A program made the position numbers and the translations under genes. Positions 18,001 to 27,110 of a stretch of 48,114 nt of DNA are shown here, one piece after another (within the stretch, counting starts at the first letter, position 1; each line of letters opens with the position of its first letter). The stretch is from a virus. Where the stretch lies: IMG/VR virus record IMGVR_UViG_3300044971_001110, positions 1 to 48,114 of that record; one strand, 5' to 3'. The notes below the pieces were generated by a model that had not been told where the DNA came from, made no database searches, and saw only the letters and a list, made by a program, of their open reading frames with translations.

Positions 18001-21000
18001 CCTAATATTTTATATTATAATTGTCAATTCCATAGTTCAATGGCAGGTACAATTATTATAAAAGAAAAATATCAAATTGACCCTACTATTAAATTTATAG
18101 GGGATACTATTGTAAGTGGTAATTTATATGTACCTAGTTCTTCATATTTTATTGGAGATGGTAGATATCTTTCTAATATTACTCTTGCCAACTTAGCAAT
18201 TGATTCAACAAAGATATTTAGTGGTACGGCAACTGCATCTATTTCACCTGTTGATGGATTTGTAGTTAATACATTTTCAACATTCGAATTTCCTGTTTCC
18301 GCATCAATGTTTAGTGGTAGTGGTAGAGGATTATTTGATATACCTCAATCAGCATTAGCAAGTGAAGTATTCCGTATTGCTAGTGGTAGTGTAACTGCTT
18401 CAGTAGCACCCAATACTGGTTTATTAGTAACTTCAATAGTAAGTGGTTCAATTTTTAGTGGTAGTATTTCGGTAAGTGGTTCGATAACAATACCAAGCGG
18501 TAGTGGATTTTTTAGTGGTAGTGGGGCCGGATTATCAGATATTCCTCGTTCTGCTTTAACTATTGATGCACTAATTTCTAATAAAATAACAAGTGGTTCA
18601 GCTACGGCATCGATTTCACCAAATAAAGGATTGGTTGTAAACACATTTACTACCATTAGTGGTAGTTTTGTAGTTTCATCATCGGCTAGACCTACTCCAT
18701 TGGATGAATTACCAAATACATTTGATGTAGTAAACGATGGAAGTTCTGCATATTGGTTTAGTGGAGCAGCTAGTGGTTCAAATGTAAATTTAACATTAGT
18801 AAGAGGTAATTCTTATATTTTTAACGTAGATGCGGTAGGATATTCATTTTGGATTAATAGTGCTAGTGCAATTGGTAATCAAAACGGATATGATAGTTGG
18901 GTAACTAATAATGGTGAAGATAACGGAACTATATCGTTCTTAGTTTCAAGTAGTGCACCTGATACTCTTTATTACAATAATGAGAATAATGTTGCAATGG
19001 CTGGTACTATTAATGTAGTAGATGCCATCTATATCCCATCGGAAATAAAATTAGTTGGTGATACTAAAGTTGTTGGTGTAGTAACTGCATCGGTATTTAG
19101 TGGTAGTGGTGCTGGTTTATTTGATATCCCTCGTTCAGCTTTAACACCTGATGCATTGGTAGCAACATTAATAGCATCAGGTTCGGTAACTGCTTCAGTA
19201 GACCCTGCATATGGATTCAAAGTAATATCAAATGATTATAGTGGTTCGGAAGTTAGTGGTTATGGTATAATTCTTAGTGGAAGTACTGTTGTAAGTGGTT
19301 CGGTAGCTGCATTTACATTTATTGGAGATGGTTCTCAATTACAAAATGTAGTAGCAGCGGCATCACCAAGAATTCAAAGTGGTTCGGTAACTGCTTCGGT
19401 TTCACCTAATACTGGATTTTTAGTAACTTCAGTAGCAAGTGGTTCTACATTTAGTGGAAGTGTTGTAGTAAGTGGTTCAGTAAGAGCAACAACTTATTTT
19501 GGAGATGGTTCTCAATTGACCGGTGTAATTGCTGAAATTTCCGGAGATGCACCTCGTATTGCTAGTGGTAGTGCAACCGCATCAATATCACCAAATAATG
19601 GACTGATATCAAATGTACCTTTAACAATTCAAAGAAATGCAAACTTTAGTTCTAGTTTAGTTGTTAGTGGTAGTACATTATTAAGTGGTTCGATATCGGC
19701 ATCATTTTATAGAGGAGATGGTGGTGGACTATTTAACATTCCAGCTGAAGCATTGACAAATCTAGAATTGGATAGACTAGTTTCCGGCTCTGCTTTAGCT
19801 ATATTAGACCCACAAAAATTAAATGTAAACGTAACGGTAACTGCATCATTTTTTGCTGGAGATGGTGGTGGGTTATTTAACATTCCTGCTGAATCATTAC
19901 AAGACCTTCAATTAGATAGAATTCAATCGGGTTCTGTTGAAGCTGTCATATCTCCAAACAGAGGATTGGAAATAAATACCGATACTTCAATTGAAAGTGG
20001 TTCGTTGCATGTAACTGGTTCAATTATTGTTCAAAGTGGTTCAATTATTGTTCAAAGTGGTAGTAGATTTGTTGGAGATGGTAGTGGTTTGAATAATATC
20101 AACATTGCAAATCTATCATTTGAAACATTTATAATGAAATCGGGCTCATTTACGGCATCGATTTCACCTGATAATGGTTTTGTTGTTAATACATCGGCAA
20201 GTATCTATGGTAGAACTTATTCTGATTTTATAACAACGCCTGAATTAACCGCAAGTTTTGCATATTCTCCATTCTTTAGTGGTTCATTTAATGGTACATA
20301 TACATTTAATGGAGCTGGTATCGAAGCATCTGCGGAATACAATACTTTAAGATATGATGAGAATAGGGGATACTATATTCCTCAACCCGAAACTTCATTA
20401 ACGGAGACTGTACCATTTAGTAACGCAAGTTCGGTAACGATTGTACATAATTTGGATATTAGATACCCAATGGTACAGGTGTATGGAACTGGTTCGCAAG
20501 ATGAAATGATTCTTCCTGCATCTATTTTAGCAATCGATAATAACACTGTTCAAGTAACATTTAGTGGATTGACAAGTGGACATATCGTAATTGGTAGTGG
20601 TGGTTCGTTAATAAATGGTACAATTCAGGCGGATAGAGTAATTGGAACGGTACTTTCCTCATCACATGCGGTAAACGCTAATTTTGCAACCATAGCTGGC
20701 AGTGTAATAGGATTAAATACGGCATCTTTAGAAGCATTAATATCAGCATCGGTAAATGCTGGTGAATTTGTGTTAAATTCACAAACCGCATCGATGACAG
20801 TATTAAGTGCATCGTTTGCTAGAACTGCTTCTTACGCATTATTTGCACAAAACGCATCAAATGTTGATACTGCTAACTTTGTACAAAATGCACAAACCGC
20901 ATCAATGTTGGTTGGTACTGCTTCATTAGCAGTTTCCGCATCTTACGCACTAACCGCATCTCATGTATTAGGTGGGGTATTATCTGCGGAAGGATTTATT

Positions 21001-24000
21001 ACAAATGCACAAACTGCATCGATGACAGTATTTAGTTCATCATTTGCAAGTATTGCACAATTTGCATTAAATGCACAAAGTATAGATACATCATCATTCT
21101 TACTAAATTCAGGTAATCAAAGATTTAGTGGTAGTTTGGTAATAACTGGTAGTTTAGATATTACTGGTAGTGTATATATACAACAATTTTATACATCATC
21201 AGCCTCTCAATTGGTTGTAACTTGGGACCCTACTACTAAAAAATTAGAAACAAGAGATGTTCAGCAGGCAGCCGGTACTTCTGGTACTTCTGGTACTTCT
21301 GGTACTTCTGGTACAAATGGTACGGATGGTACTTCTGGAACAAGCGGAACATCTGGTACAAGCGGTACTTCGGGAACAAGTGGAATTGATGGTACTTCGG
21401 GAACATCTGGAACATCTGGAACATCTGGAACAAGTGGTTCATCAGGTTCATCTGGTAGTAGCGGTTCAAGTGGTTCATCTGGTACAAGCGGAACTTCTGG
21501 AACTTCTGGAACAAGCGGTAGTAGTGGTACAACTGGTTCGGACGGTACTTCTGGAACAAGCGGTAGTAGTGGTACAACTGGTTCGGATGGAACATCTGGA
21601 ACATCTGGAACTTCTGGAACTTCTGGTACATCTGGAAGTGGGGGAACATCTGGAACATCTGGAACTGCTGGTACAAGCGGAACATCTGGTACTAGTGGAA
21701 CATCAGGTACATCCGCAACATCTGGAACAAGTGGAAGTAGTGGCACACGTGGTACAAGTGGAACAAGCGGTACAAGTGGTACAAATGGAACTGCTGGTAC
21801 TGCTGGTAGTGGTGGAACATCTGGTTCTTCTGGTACTTCGGGTACTTCTGGTGTAAACGGATTAAATGGTACATCGGGAACATCTGGTACGTCTGGTTCA
21901 TCAGGAACAAGCGGAACATCTGGAGCAAAAGGTTCGGATGGAATAGATGGTAGTGCAGGTAGTGGGGGTACTTCTGGTACAAGTGGAACATCTGGTAGTG
22001 ATGGAGCTGATGGTTCTGATGGAACTTCTGGCACATCTGGTACATCGGGCACATCTGGTTCCGGTGGTTTATCTGGTACTTCTGGTACTTCTGGTACTTC
22101 TGGTACAAATGGTACTTCTGGAACTTCTGGTACTTCTGGAACAAGTGGTATAAGTGGAACAAGCGGAACAAGTGGTACATCGGGAACTTCTGGGTTAAAT
22201 GGTACTTCTGGTACAAGCGGTACTTCTGGTACAAGCGGTACATCTGGTACAAGCGGTACATCTGGTACAAGCGGTACAAGCGGTACTTCTGGTACTTCAG
22301 GAACCGATGGAACAAGCGGTACTTCTGGTAGTAGTGGTACAACTGGTTCGGATGGTACATCTGGTACAAGCGGTACATCTGGTACAAGCGGTACTTCTGG
22401 TACAAGCGGAACTGATGGTACATCTGGTACAAGCGGAAGTAGTGGTACAACTGGTTCGGATGGTACATCTGGTACAAGCGGTACTTCTGGAACAGATGGG
22501 ACAAGTGGAACTTCTGGAACTGATGGTACTTCCGGTTCATCTGGAACTTCTGGTGTTGGGACTGATGGTACATCTGGTACAAGCGGTACATCTGGTACAA
22601 GCGGTACGGATGGTACATCTGGTACAAGCGGAACTGATGGTACATCTGGTACAAGCGGTTCATCTGGTACAAGCGGAACTTCTGGAACTTCGGGAATCGA
22701 TGGTACATCGGGTACAAGCGGAACTGATGGTACATCGGGTACAAGCGGAACTGATGGTACATCAGGTACAAGTGGTACTTCTGGAACAAGCGGAACAAGC
22801 GGAACTTCTGGAAGTGATGGTACAAGTGGGACAAGTGGTACAAATGGTACAAGTGGTAGTGATGGAACATCTGGTACAAGTGGTAGTAGTGGTACATCGG
22901 CTGAAGGTTCATCTGGTACAAGCGGAACATCTGGTACAAGTGGTAGTGATGGTAGTTCTGGAACAAGCGGAACTTCTGGAACTGATGGAACATCTGGTAC
23001 TTCGGGTACAAGCGGTACTTCAGGTATATCAGGTACATCTGGTACAAGCGGTATTGATGGAACTTCTGGTACTTCGGGTACCGATGGAACATCTGGTACA
23101 TCTGGAACAAGTGGATTAGATGGAACTTTATTTGGTTCATCTGGTACTTCAGGCACAAGTGGTACATCTGGTACTTCAGGCACAAGTGGTACATCTGGAA
23201 CAAGCGGAACAAGTGGTGAAAGTGGTACATCTGGTACTAGCGGTACTGATGGAACTTCTGGTACTGATGGAACTTCTGGTACATCTGGGACCGATGGTAC
23301 ATCTGGAACTTCTGGGACTTCTGGTACTTCTGGTTTAGATGGAACATTGTTTGGCTCATCTGGAACAAGTGGGACAAGTGGAGAAAGTGGTACAAACGGT
23401 ATTTCTGGGACTGATGGAACTTCTGGTACATCGGGTACAAGCGGTACTTCTGGTTTAGATGGAACATTCTTTGGTTCATCTGGTACAAGTGGAGAAAGCG
23501 GTACTTCTGGTTCATCTGGTGTTAGTGGTACTGATGGTATATCTGGTACAAGCGGTACTTCTGGTTTAAATGGAACATTCTTTGGCTCATCTGGTACAAG
23601 TGGAGAAAGCGGTTCATCTGGTACAAGTGGAGAAAGCGGTTCATCTGGTACAAGTGGCGAAAGTGGTACATCTGGTACAAGTGGTGTAGATGGTACATTC
23701 TTTGGTTCATCTGGTACAAGCGGAACTTCTGGTTCATCTGGTGTTGGGACCGATGGTACAAGCGGAACGAGTGGTACATCTGGTACAAGTGGACAAGATG
23801 GAACTTTTTTTGGAACAAATGGTACATCTGGTACATCTGGAACATCTGGTTTAGATGCTACCAATGGAACTTCTGGTACATCGGGTACATCTGGTACAAG
23901 TGGACAAGACGGAACTTTCTTTGGAACTTCTGGAACAAGTGGTACATCTGGAACATCTGGAATTGATGCTACTGATGGAACTTCTGGCACATCTGGAACT

Positions 24001-25023
24001 TCTGGCACATCTGGTTTAGATGGTACATATTTTGGTTCGTCTGGAACATCTGGAACAAGTGGTACTTCGGGTACATCTGGGACAGATGGCACATCTGGAA
24101 CTTCTGGAACTTCTGGGACTTCTGGTTTAGATGGAACATTCTTTGGTTCGTCTGGTACAAGTGGTACATCAGGAACGTCTGGTACATCTGGTTCAACTGG
24201 AACAGATGGTACATCGGGAACGTCTGGTACATCTGGTTTAGATGGAACTTTATTTGGTAGTAGTGGTACATCAGGAACGTCTGGAACGTCTGGAACATCT
24301 GGTGAAGGTACAAATGGTACATCTGGAACTTCTGGTTCATCTGGATTAGATGGAACAAATTTTGGTTCATCTGGAACTTCTGGAACATCGGGTACATCTG
24401 GAGCTGGAACATCTGGTTCGTCTGGTTTAAGTGGTTTCTTAGCATTGACAGGAACTACTGATAATGGTGTTATCACATTAGATGGTACTGCACCAAATGG
24501 ACGGGTTGAAAGTAATTTAACTTTTGATGGTAGTACATTAACTGTAACTGGTACAATTCAAGCAACTGGACCCGTATCCGCATCAGCATTTAACATTTAT
24601 ACCGGTGGAACTCCTAATTTGACTTCACCCACATCTTTAAACATAATTGCAACAAATGGTGTAAATCTATCAACTAGTTTATCTACAACTGGATTTACAA
24701 CATCAACAACTTTCAGAGAAACTTTCTCTGATTTAGGAAGTGGTAGTGGTGCATCAATTGATTTATCAACTGCTAACAACTTTAAGAGAACTTTTACTGG
24801 AAATGGTTCAATATCATTCTCAAATGCACCTGCTGGAAAAGCATTTGGATTTACATTATTAGCAGTAAACGCAGGAGCACATTCATTAGCTTGGAGTGGT
24901 GTAAATTGGGTAGGTGGTACACCTCCAATTTTAACTTCATCTGGTGAGGATATATTAGTATTTTACACATTTGATGGGGGCTCATCTTATTATGGATTTG
25001 TGACCGGATTAAACATGAATTAA
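15055..25023 (+). CDS. Giant collagen-like tail fibre, 3322 residues
   Basis: Residues about 60-1720 contain about 21 copies of a 45-75 residue beta unit ([16 protein letters not shown], then IASGS.TAS.SP..GF.V). Two cupredoxin-like domains interrupt them at about 903-1005 and 1223-1323; the first keeps His944, Cys990, His993 and Met996, the second has lost them except Met1315. A beta domain near 1760-1850 ([18 protein letters not shown]) is common in phage fibres. Next come ASFA..ASYAL repeats (about 1880-2020) and a Pro-free Gly-Thr-Ser tract (2074-3127). A cap ([19 protein letters not shown]) and a C-terminal domain ending [16 protein letters not shown] complete it. Probably a trimeric long fibre used for host contact. 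It shares repeats, cap and linkers with the fibre at 27111. Cys990 is the only cysteine I can find. Confidence 0.85.
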   Translation: MAISNLLSGRVRLKGPKNVTSDRYEFVDLSQVEPNFGVPSFSASLESNPAILITDSEGNRGFAQKIVLNEITSSFKGIADLSGSFSGSFLGNFVGDGSGLVNVPSVVAPFIASGSQTASFDGTSLVVNTNAIIQGNTSIEGNLYVSKSIYAESLIVTYISSSIIYSSGSNIFGDSGFDNQQLTGSVGIRDILTVNSATGSFSGSFIGSVIATGSFTGSFSGSFFGDGSGLTNIPALTATLIASGSTTASIAPNTGLVVNTFANFEYSVSASMFTGSGAGLFDIPRSALTPDALTSNRIASGSATASIQDSTGLLVNVPAFFEYSVSASMFSGSGRGLFDIPISNLSGDASRIASGSVTASVSPDTGFVVQSLESGSQFTGSLFVSGGIELSSGSSFSGSGARLFDIPRSALTQDALISTEIKSGSVTASVSPDTGFLVTSIDSGSTFSGSLIVSGNIVIPTGSGFFSGSGAGLTDIPRSALTFDALLTTEIKSGSVTASVSPDGGFVVTSLESGSTFIGNVVVSGSVSSSFFIGDGSQLFNIPALTATLIESGSVIASVSPNKGFVVTSVASGSTFSGSLIVSGNIQVETGSFFSGSGAGLKDIPRSALSVDALVSTEIKSGSVTASVAPNTGFVVTSVVSGSTFSGSLFVSGGIQITTGSFFSGSGKGLFEIPQSALAFEINKIASGSATASISPVDGFIVNVPANFEYTVSASMFTGSGAGLFDLPLSALSQEVFRIASGSVTASAIPDRGFVVESVENGTKISGSVDVSGSVTINSSSFFIGDGRFLSNITLANLAIDSTKIFSGSATASISPSEGFNVNVPAFFTNTVSASIFSGSGKGLFDIPQSALATEAYRVASGSVTASADPLTGFGINAITTISGSLIVSSSGWELSTSSLDTTFNVVNAGSGEYVFSGAASGSNPTLVLYQNVPYTFNIAATGHPFWIKTTKTTGTLDTYDIGVVNNGASNATITFTPPTGSPNILYYNCQFHSSMAGTIIIKEKYQIDPTIKFIGDTIVSGNLYVPSSSYFIGDGRYLSNITLANLAIDSTKIFSGTATASISPVDGFVVNTFSTFEFPVSASMFSGSGRGLFDIPQSALASEVFRIASGSVTASVAPNTGLLVTSIVSGSIFSGSISVSGSITIPSGSGFFSGSGAGLSDIPRSALTIDALISNKITSGSATASISPNKGLVVNTFTTISGSFVVSSSARPTPLDELPNTFDVVNDGSSAYWFSGAASGSNVNLTLVRGNSYIFNVDAVGYSFWINSASAIGNQNGYDSWVTNNGEDNGTISFLVSSSAPDTLYYNNENNVAMAGTINVVDAIYIPSEIKLVGDTKVVGVVTASVFSGSGAGLFDIPRSALTPDALVATLIASGSVTASVDPAYGFKVISNDYSGSEVSGYGIILSGSTVVSGSVAAFTFIGDGSQLQNVVAAASPRIQSGSVTASVSPNTGFLVTSVASGSTFSGSVVVSGSVRATTYFGDGSQLTGVIAEISGDAPRIASGSATASISPNNGLISNVPLTIQRNANFSSSLVVSGSTLLSGSISASFYRGDGGGLFNIPAEALTNLELDRLVSGSALAILDPQKLNVNVTVTASFFAGDGGGLFNIPAESLQDLQLDRIQSGSVEAVISPNRGLEINTDTSIESGSLHVTGSIIVQSGSIIVQSGSRFVGDGSGLNNINIANLSFETFIMKSGSFTASISPDNGFVVNTSASIYGRTYSDFITTPELTASFAYSPFFSGSFNGTYTFNGAGIEASAEYNTLRYDENRGYYIPQPETSLTETVPFSNASSVTIVHNLDIRYPMVQVYGTGSQDEMILPASILAIDNNTVQVTFSGLTSGHIVIGSGGSLINGTIQADRVIGTVLSSSHAVNANFATIAGSVIGLNTASLEALISASVNAGEFVLNSQTASMTVLSASFARTASYALFAQNASNVDTANFVQNAQTASMLVGTASLAVSASYALTASHVLGGVLSAEGFITNAQTASMTVFSSSFASIAQFALNAQSIDTSSFLLNSGNQRFSGSLVITGSLDITGSVYIQQFYTSSASQLVVTWDPTTKKLETRDVQQAAGTSGTSGTSGTSGTNGTDGTSGTSGTSGTSGTSGTSGIDGTSGTSGTSGTSGTSGSSGSSGSSGSSGSSGTSGTSGTSGTSGSSGTTGSDGTSGTSGSSGTTGSDGTSGTSGTSGTSGTSGSGGTSGTSGTAGTSGTSGTSGTSGTSATSGTSGSSGTRGTSGTSGTSGTNGTAGTAGSGGTSGSSGTSGTSGVNGLNGTSGTSGTSGSSGTSGTSGAKGSDGIDGSAGSGGTSGTSGTSGSDGADGSDGTSGTSGTSGTSGSGGLSGTSGTSGTSGTNGTSGTSGTSGTSGISGTSGTSGTSGTSGLNGTSGTSGTSGTSGTSGTSGTSGTSGTSGTSGTSGTDGTSGTSGSSGTTGSDGTSGTSGTSGTSGTSGTSGTDGTSGTSGSSGTTGSDGTSGTSGTSGTDGTSGTSGTDGTSGSSGTSGVGTDGTSGTSGTSGTSGTDGTSGTSGTDGTSGTSGSSGTSGTSGTSGIDGTSGTSGTDGTSGTSGTDGTSGTSGTSGTSGTSGTSGSDGTSGTSGTNGTSGSDGTSGTSGSSGTSAEGSSGTSGTSGTSGSDGSSGTSGTSGTDGTSGTSGTSGTSGISGTSGTSGIDGTSGTSGTDGTSGTSGTSGLDGTLFGSSGTSGTSGTSGTSGTSGTSGTSGTSGESGTSGTSGTDGTSGTDGTSGTSGTDGTSGTSGTSGTSGLDGTLFGSSGTSGTSGESGTNGISGTDGTSGTSGTSGTSGLDGTFFGSSGTSGESGTSGSSGVSGTDGISGTSGTSGLNGTFFGSSGTSGESGSSGTSGESGSSGTSGESGTSGTSGVDGTFFGSSGTSGTSGSSGVGTDGTSGTSGTSGTSGQDGTFFGTNGTSGTSGTSGLDATNGTSGTSGTSGTSGQDGTFFGTSGTSGTSGTSGIDATDGTSGTSGTSGTSGLDGTYFGSSGTSGTSGTSGTSGTDGTSGTSGTSGTSGLDGTFFGSSGTSGTSGTSGTSGSTGTDGTSGTSGTSGLDGTLFGSSGTSGTSGTSGTSGEGTNGTSGTSGSSGLDGTNFGSSGTSGTSGTSGAGTSGSSGLSGFLALTGTTDNGVITLDGTAPNGRVESNLTFDGSTLTVTGTIQATGPVSASAFNIYTGGTPNLTSPTSLNIIATNGVNLSTSLSTTGFTTSTTFRETFSDLGSGSGASIDLSTANNFKRTFTGNGSISFSNAPAGKAFGFTLLAVNAGAHSLAWSGVNWVGGTPPILTSSGEDILVFYTFDGGSSYYGFVTGLNMN
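17761..18066 (+). other. Cupredoxin-like domain with intact type-1 copper ligand set
   Basis: Residues about 903-1005 of the large fibre. GHPFWI supplies His944 and [12 protein letters not shown] supplies Cys990, His993 and Met996, the order His...Cys-x2-His-xn-Met expected of a mononuclear cupredoxin copper site. A strand pattern ([15 protein letters not shown], then ATITFTPP) fits the Greek-key fold. The His-to-Met spacing is shorter than in plastocyanin, so metal binding is a prediction. Confidence 0.65.
18721..19026 (+). other. Cupredoxin-like domain, ligands lost
   Basis: Second copy in the same fibre (about 1223-1323) with the same strand order and GAASGSN linker. The ligand positions read Tyr1263, Asn1309, Asn1312 and Met1315 instead of His, Cys, His and Met, so it should not bind copper in the type-1 manner. 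Confidence 0.6.
21274..24435 (+). repeat. Collagen-like Gly-Thr-Ser tract, 1054 residues
   Basis: Gly at every third residue, mostly GTS with GTD, GSS, GSD and GTN variants, residues 2074-3127. No proline or cysteine is present and lysine is almost absent (one GAKG). Breaks in the triplet register include GTSATSG, SAEGSSG, GVGTDG and eleven (L/F)FGSSG-type insertions in the last third. Either a collagen triple helix or polyglycine-II-like packing is possible. Confidence 0.9.
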
Positions 25024-25028
25024 AAGTT

Positions 25029-25931
25029 ATGGGAATATTTAGAAGATTAACATCATCGGGTGAAGGTAGTGAATTGTTTCCATTTAAGGTTACAATAACA
25101 ACTACAACTGCCAACAGAGCATTTAGATTACCTATTTTTGATTATGAGGGATTGACTCCAAATTTTGTTGTCGATTGGGGAGATGGTAGTAGTGATGTAA
25201 TAACATCATCATCGGATATAGCATTAACACATAATTATGTATCCATAGGTTCATATACAATAAGTATAAGTGGGTTTATGCCCGCATTTACTGTGAATAA
25301 TAGTGTATCTAATCGTGGTTTATACACTTCCATTGTACAATTTGGTATAAATGGATTAAGAAGATTAAACTTTCAAGGATGTAATCTTTTAACATCAATT
25401 CCATCCTCCGCATCTTTATCTGCAGTTGGTGGATATGATGGTTTAGATGAAATGATTGATTGGACGGGATTTATGTCAAGAACTGGATTAACATCAATTC
25501 CATCTGATATGTTTAATTTTTCACCTAATGCACAAATATTTAGTAGTGCATTTTCATTTACCCAAATAACTTCAGTTCCTTCTGGATTGTTTAATAATGT
25601 ACCTTTAGCAACTGATTTTACATCTACATTTTACGGATGTGTATCATTAACAACCGTACCTTTGACTTTATTTGATTTATGTCCTGATGTAGTAAACTTT
25701 TCACAAACATTTAGACAATGTGCAGCAATAACATCTGGTGTAATTCAATTTACCTTTAATACAGCGGTTTCAACTTTTCAAAATGTGTATTATATGACAT
25801 CTACAACAAATAGTATTAGTGGAACTGCTCCTACAATTTGGTTAAGAACGCCAACACCTTTTGGAACTGGTGCATTTAGAAATTGTACTGGATTAACTAA
25901 CTTTGCATCAATACCATCAACTTTCAAATAA
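25029..25931 (+). CDS. PKD-like plus BspA-type LRR protein, probable receptor-binding protein
   Basis: 300 residues, 5 bases after the giant fibre. Residues about 20-85 resemble a PKD/Ig-like domain (NFVVDWGDGSSDV, then ALTHNYVSIGSYTISISG). Residues about 100-300 carry BspA-type (DUF285-like) leucine-rich repeats of about 25 residues: LTSIPSDMF, ITSVPSGLFNNVP, STFYGCVSLTTVP, QTFRQCAAIT. Such repeats are typical of surface proteins in Bacteroidota and spirochaetes and mediate binding. It lies between the long fibre and a fibre chaperone, as fibre tips and adhesins often do. A receptor-binding tip is the best guess. The leader AAAAGTT lacks a Shine-Dalgarno sequence. Possible host-derived origin is suggested by the fold only. 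Confidence 0.7.
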   Translation: MGIFRRLTSSGEGSELFPFKVTITTTTANRAFRLPIFDYEGLTPNFVVDWGDGSSDVITSSSDIALTHNYVSIGSYTISISGFMPAFTVNNSVSNRGLYTSIVQFGINGLRRLNFQGCNLLTSIPSSASLSAVGGYDGLDEMIDWTGFMSRTGLTSIPSDMFNFSPNAQIFSSAFSFTQITSVPSGLFNNVPLATDFTSTFYGCVSLTTVPLTLFDLCPDVVNFSQTFRQCAAITSGVIQFTFNTAVSTFQNVYYMTSTTNSISGTAPTIWLRTPTPFGTGAFRNCTGLTNFASIPSTFK

Positions 25932-25932
25932 T

Positions 25933-26376
25933 ATGTATTTAAGAATAATAGATAATGAAATAACATACCCATACTCTTTAAAACAATTTAGAGTGGATAA
26001 TAAAACTTATACATTTCCGTTAAACATACCAACTGAAATATTAAGTGATTTTGGTGTATTTGAAGTAACTCAAACCCAAAAACCAAACGATTATACTAAA
26101 AACATATCCGAAGGTACTCCAACTTTAACGGATGGTATATATTATCAAAATTGGGTACAAATAGATGCTTCTAATTCTGAAAAAGAATTAAGATTAGCAA
26201 TAAAATGGAGTGAAATTAGAGAATTAAGAAATCAGTTATTATCAGAGTGTGATTGGACACAATTATCGGATGTTTCTGAAAGTATTAAAACTTCCTACCA
26301 ATCATATAGACAAGATTTGAGAGATATTACAAATCAATCAGACCCTTTCAGTATAGTTTGGCCGGAGAAACCATAA
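25933..26376 (+). CDS. Tail fibre assembly chaperone (Phage_tail_APC-like)
   Basis: 147 residues. I chose ATG 25933, one base after the upstream stop; the frame extends to 25903, but that would overlap the LRR gene and add a non-conserved leader. Residues about 95-147 carry the hallmark RNQLLSECDWTQL, then YRQDLRDITNQSDPF and a terminal WPEKP. This is the C-terminal motif of the phage tail assembly chaperone family found beside tail fibre genes. Such proteins help fibres trimerise or attach and are usually absent from, or minor in, the finished particle. The position right after a giant fibre and adhesin supports this. It ends its operon; a promoter box follows within 20 bases. Confidence 0.82.
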   Translation: MYLRIIDNEITYPYSLKQFRVDNKTYTFPLNIPTEILSDFGVFEVTQTQKPNDYTKNISEGTPTLTDGIYYQNWVQIDASNSEKELRLAIKWSEIRELRNQLLSECDWTQLSDVSESIKTSYQSYRQDLRDITNQSDPFSIVWPEKP

Positions 26377-26390
26377 AAGATAGATAACTT

Positions 26391-26400
26391 ATATTTATAT
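26391..26400 (+). promoter_or_regulatory. Candidate late promoter box (ATATTTATAT)
   Basis: Perfect ATATTTATAT, 22 bases before the ATG at 26423, in the short gap after the fibre chaperone gene. The same core and spacing occur at the other boxes. Confidence 0.6.
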
Positions 26401-26422
26401 CTATAACATTACAAACTATTAA

Positions 26423-26752
26423 ATGAAAATACAAAGTCCCATATTTTCGGGTTCGATAATTCAATCGGCAAATGCCTATGCAAATTTAAGTGGTTCATTC
26501 ACTGGGTCTTTTACTGGTTCATTTAAAGGTCAAATTGAAGTAAATACTGCTACTTTTGAAAACTTAACAGTTACAAGAACAATAACTGTTGGTACATTAT
26601 CAACGGATAGACAAAGAATTACTGGTTCTGTGTTTATAAGTGGTTCGGAGCAAGTTCAAGGTAGTATAAATGTAATTGATGGAGGACAATTTCAAGTAGA
26701 TGGTGTAAACGTATTAGATACCGCATTAGCTTTTGCTATTGCATTAGGATAA
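26423..26752 (+). CDS. Small fibre-type structural protein
   Basis: 109 residues. It begins with [17 protein letters not shown]-type repeats and continues TITVGTLSTDRQRITGSVFI, the same pattern as the left-truncated protein at the start of the window. It ends with a short hydrophobic segment (VLDTALAFAIALG). There are no enzymatic motifs. It may be a short fibre segment, an adaptor, or the remnant of a longer fibre gene, since it looks like the N-terminal part of one. First gene of an operon with the next two. Confidence 0.65.
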   Translation: MKIQSPIFSGSIIQSANAYANLSGSFTGSFTGSFKGQIEVNTATFENLTVTRTITVGTLSTDRQRITGSVFISGSEQVQGSINVIDGGQFQVDGVNVLDTALAFAIALG

Positions 26753-26758
26753 AAAAAG

Positions 26759-27091
26759 ATGGCAAATATATTTAAAAATAGTATAACTGGTTCAATTGGT
26801 TCAACGGGAGTTGGGGTGTACACTGTACCATCTGCAACTACAACAACGGTAATTGGTGTAAATGTGGCTAATGTAGCTTCACAAAACATATCGGTTAGTG
26901 TAATGTTGAGAGATACTTCGGCAAATAAAGCAGTATTTTTAGTAAAAGATGCTTTAATTGTACAGGGTGGTTCAACGGTATTAGTTGGTGGAGAACAAAA
27001 AGTGGTAATGGAAGCAAATGATTTACTTTCGGTAACATCCTCATTAGCTAATTCAGCAGATGTGATTGTTTCAATATTAGAATTGACATAA
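26759..27091 (+). CDS. Small beta-sandwich virion protein
   Basis: 110 residues, starting 6 bases after the previous stop. The pattern FKNSITGSIGSTGVGVYTVP, then TTTVIGVNVAN, VFLVKDALIVQGGSTVLVGG and a final DVIVSILEL resembles a small structural protein I recall from marine T4-like phage genomes, usually near tail fibre genes. It reads as one beta sandwich. Its function is not established; an adaptor or decoration role is inferred from the neighbours. Confidence 0.65.
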   Translation: MANIFKNSITGSIGSTGVGVYTVPSATTTTVIGVNVANVASQNISVSVMLRDTSANKAVFLVKDALIVQGGSTVLVGGEQKVVMEANDLLSVTSSLANSADVIVSILELT

Positions 27092-27110
27092 AATAAAAAA
27101 ACATAATTGA

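Larger units (their letters stand above)
15340..20220 (+). repeat. About 21 fibre beta-units (GDGSGL / [10 protein letters not shown] type)
   Basis: Each unit has F.G.G.GL..IP, a short helix-like SAL...AL segment, IASGS.TAS.SP..GF.V, then SGS.FSGS..VSG. Two variants alternate: [10 protein letters not shown] and GDGSQL.NIP. The GDGSGL motif is widespread in fibres of T4-like phages. Codon sequences differ between copies, so the duplication is old at the DNA level. Confidence 0.8.

Noticed and set aside
21257-23338. Plus-strand frames rich in Leu, Val and Gln within the collagen-like tract
   Set aside because: They are shifted readings of the same repeats and overlap a much better supported frame.
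21274-24435. CRISPR-like short tandem DNA repeats
   Set aside because: The repeats are 9-base coding triplets in frame with a long gene, without spacers of constant length or a leader.
21261-24476. 1071-codon open frame on the minus strand, rich in Val-Pro
   Set aside because: It is the exact antisense of the Gly-Thr-Ser tract: the repeat reads as VP-D/E/L in reverse. There is no promoter-like leader, and the same effect appears opposite each tract of the second fibre.
25903-25932. Longer start for the fibre chaperone gene
   Set aside because: It would overlap the LRR gene end and add a His/Gln-rich stretch; ATG 25933 directly after the stop fits the close packing of this operon.
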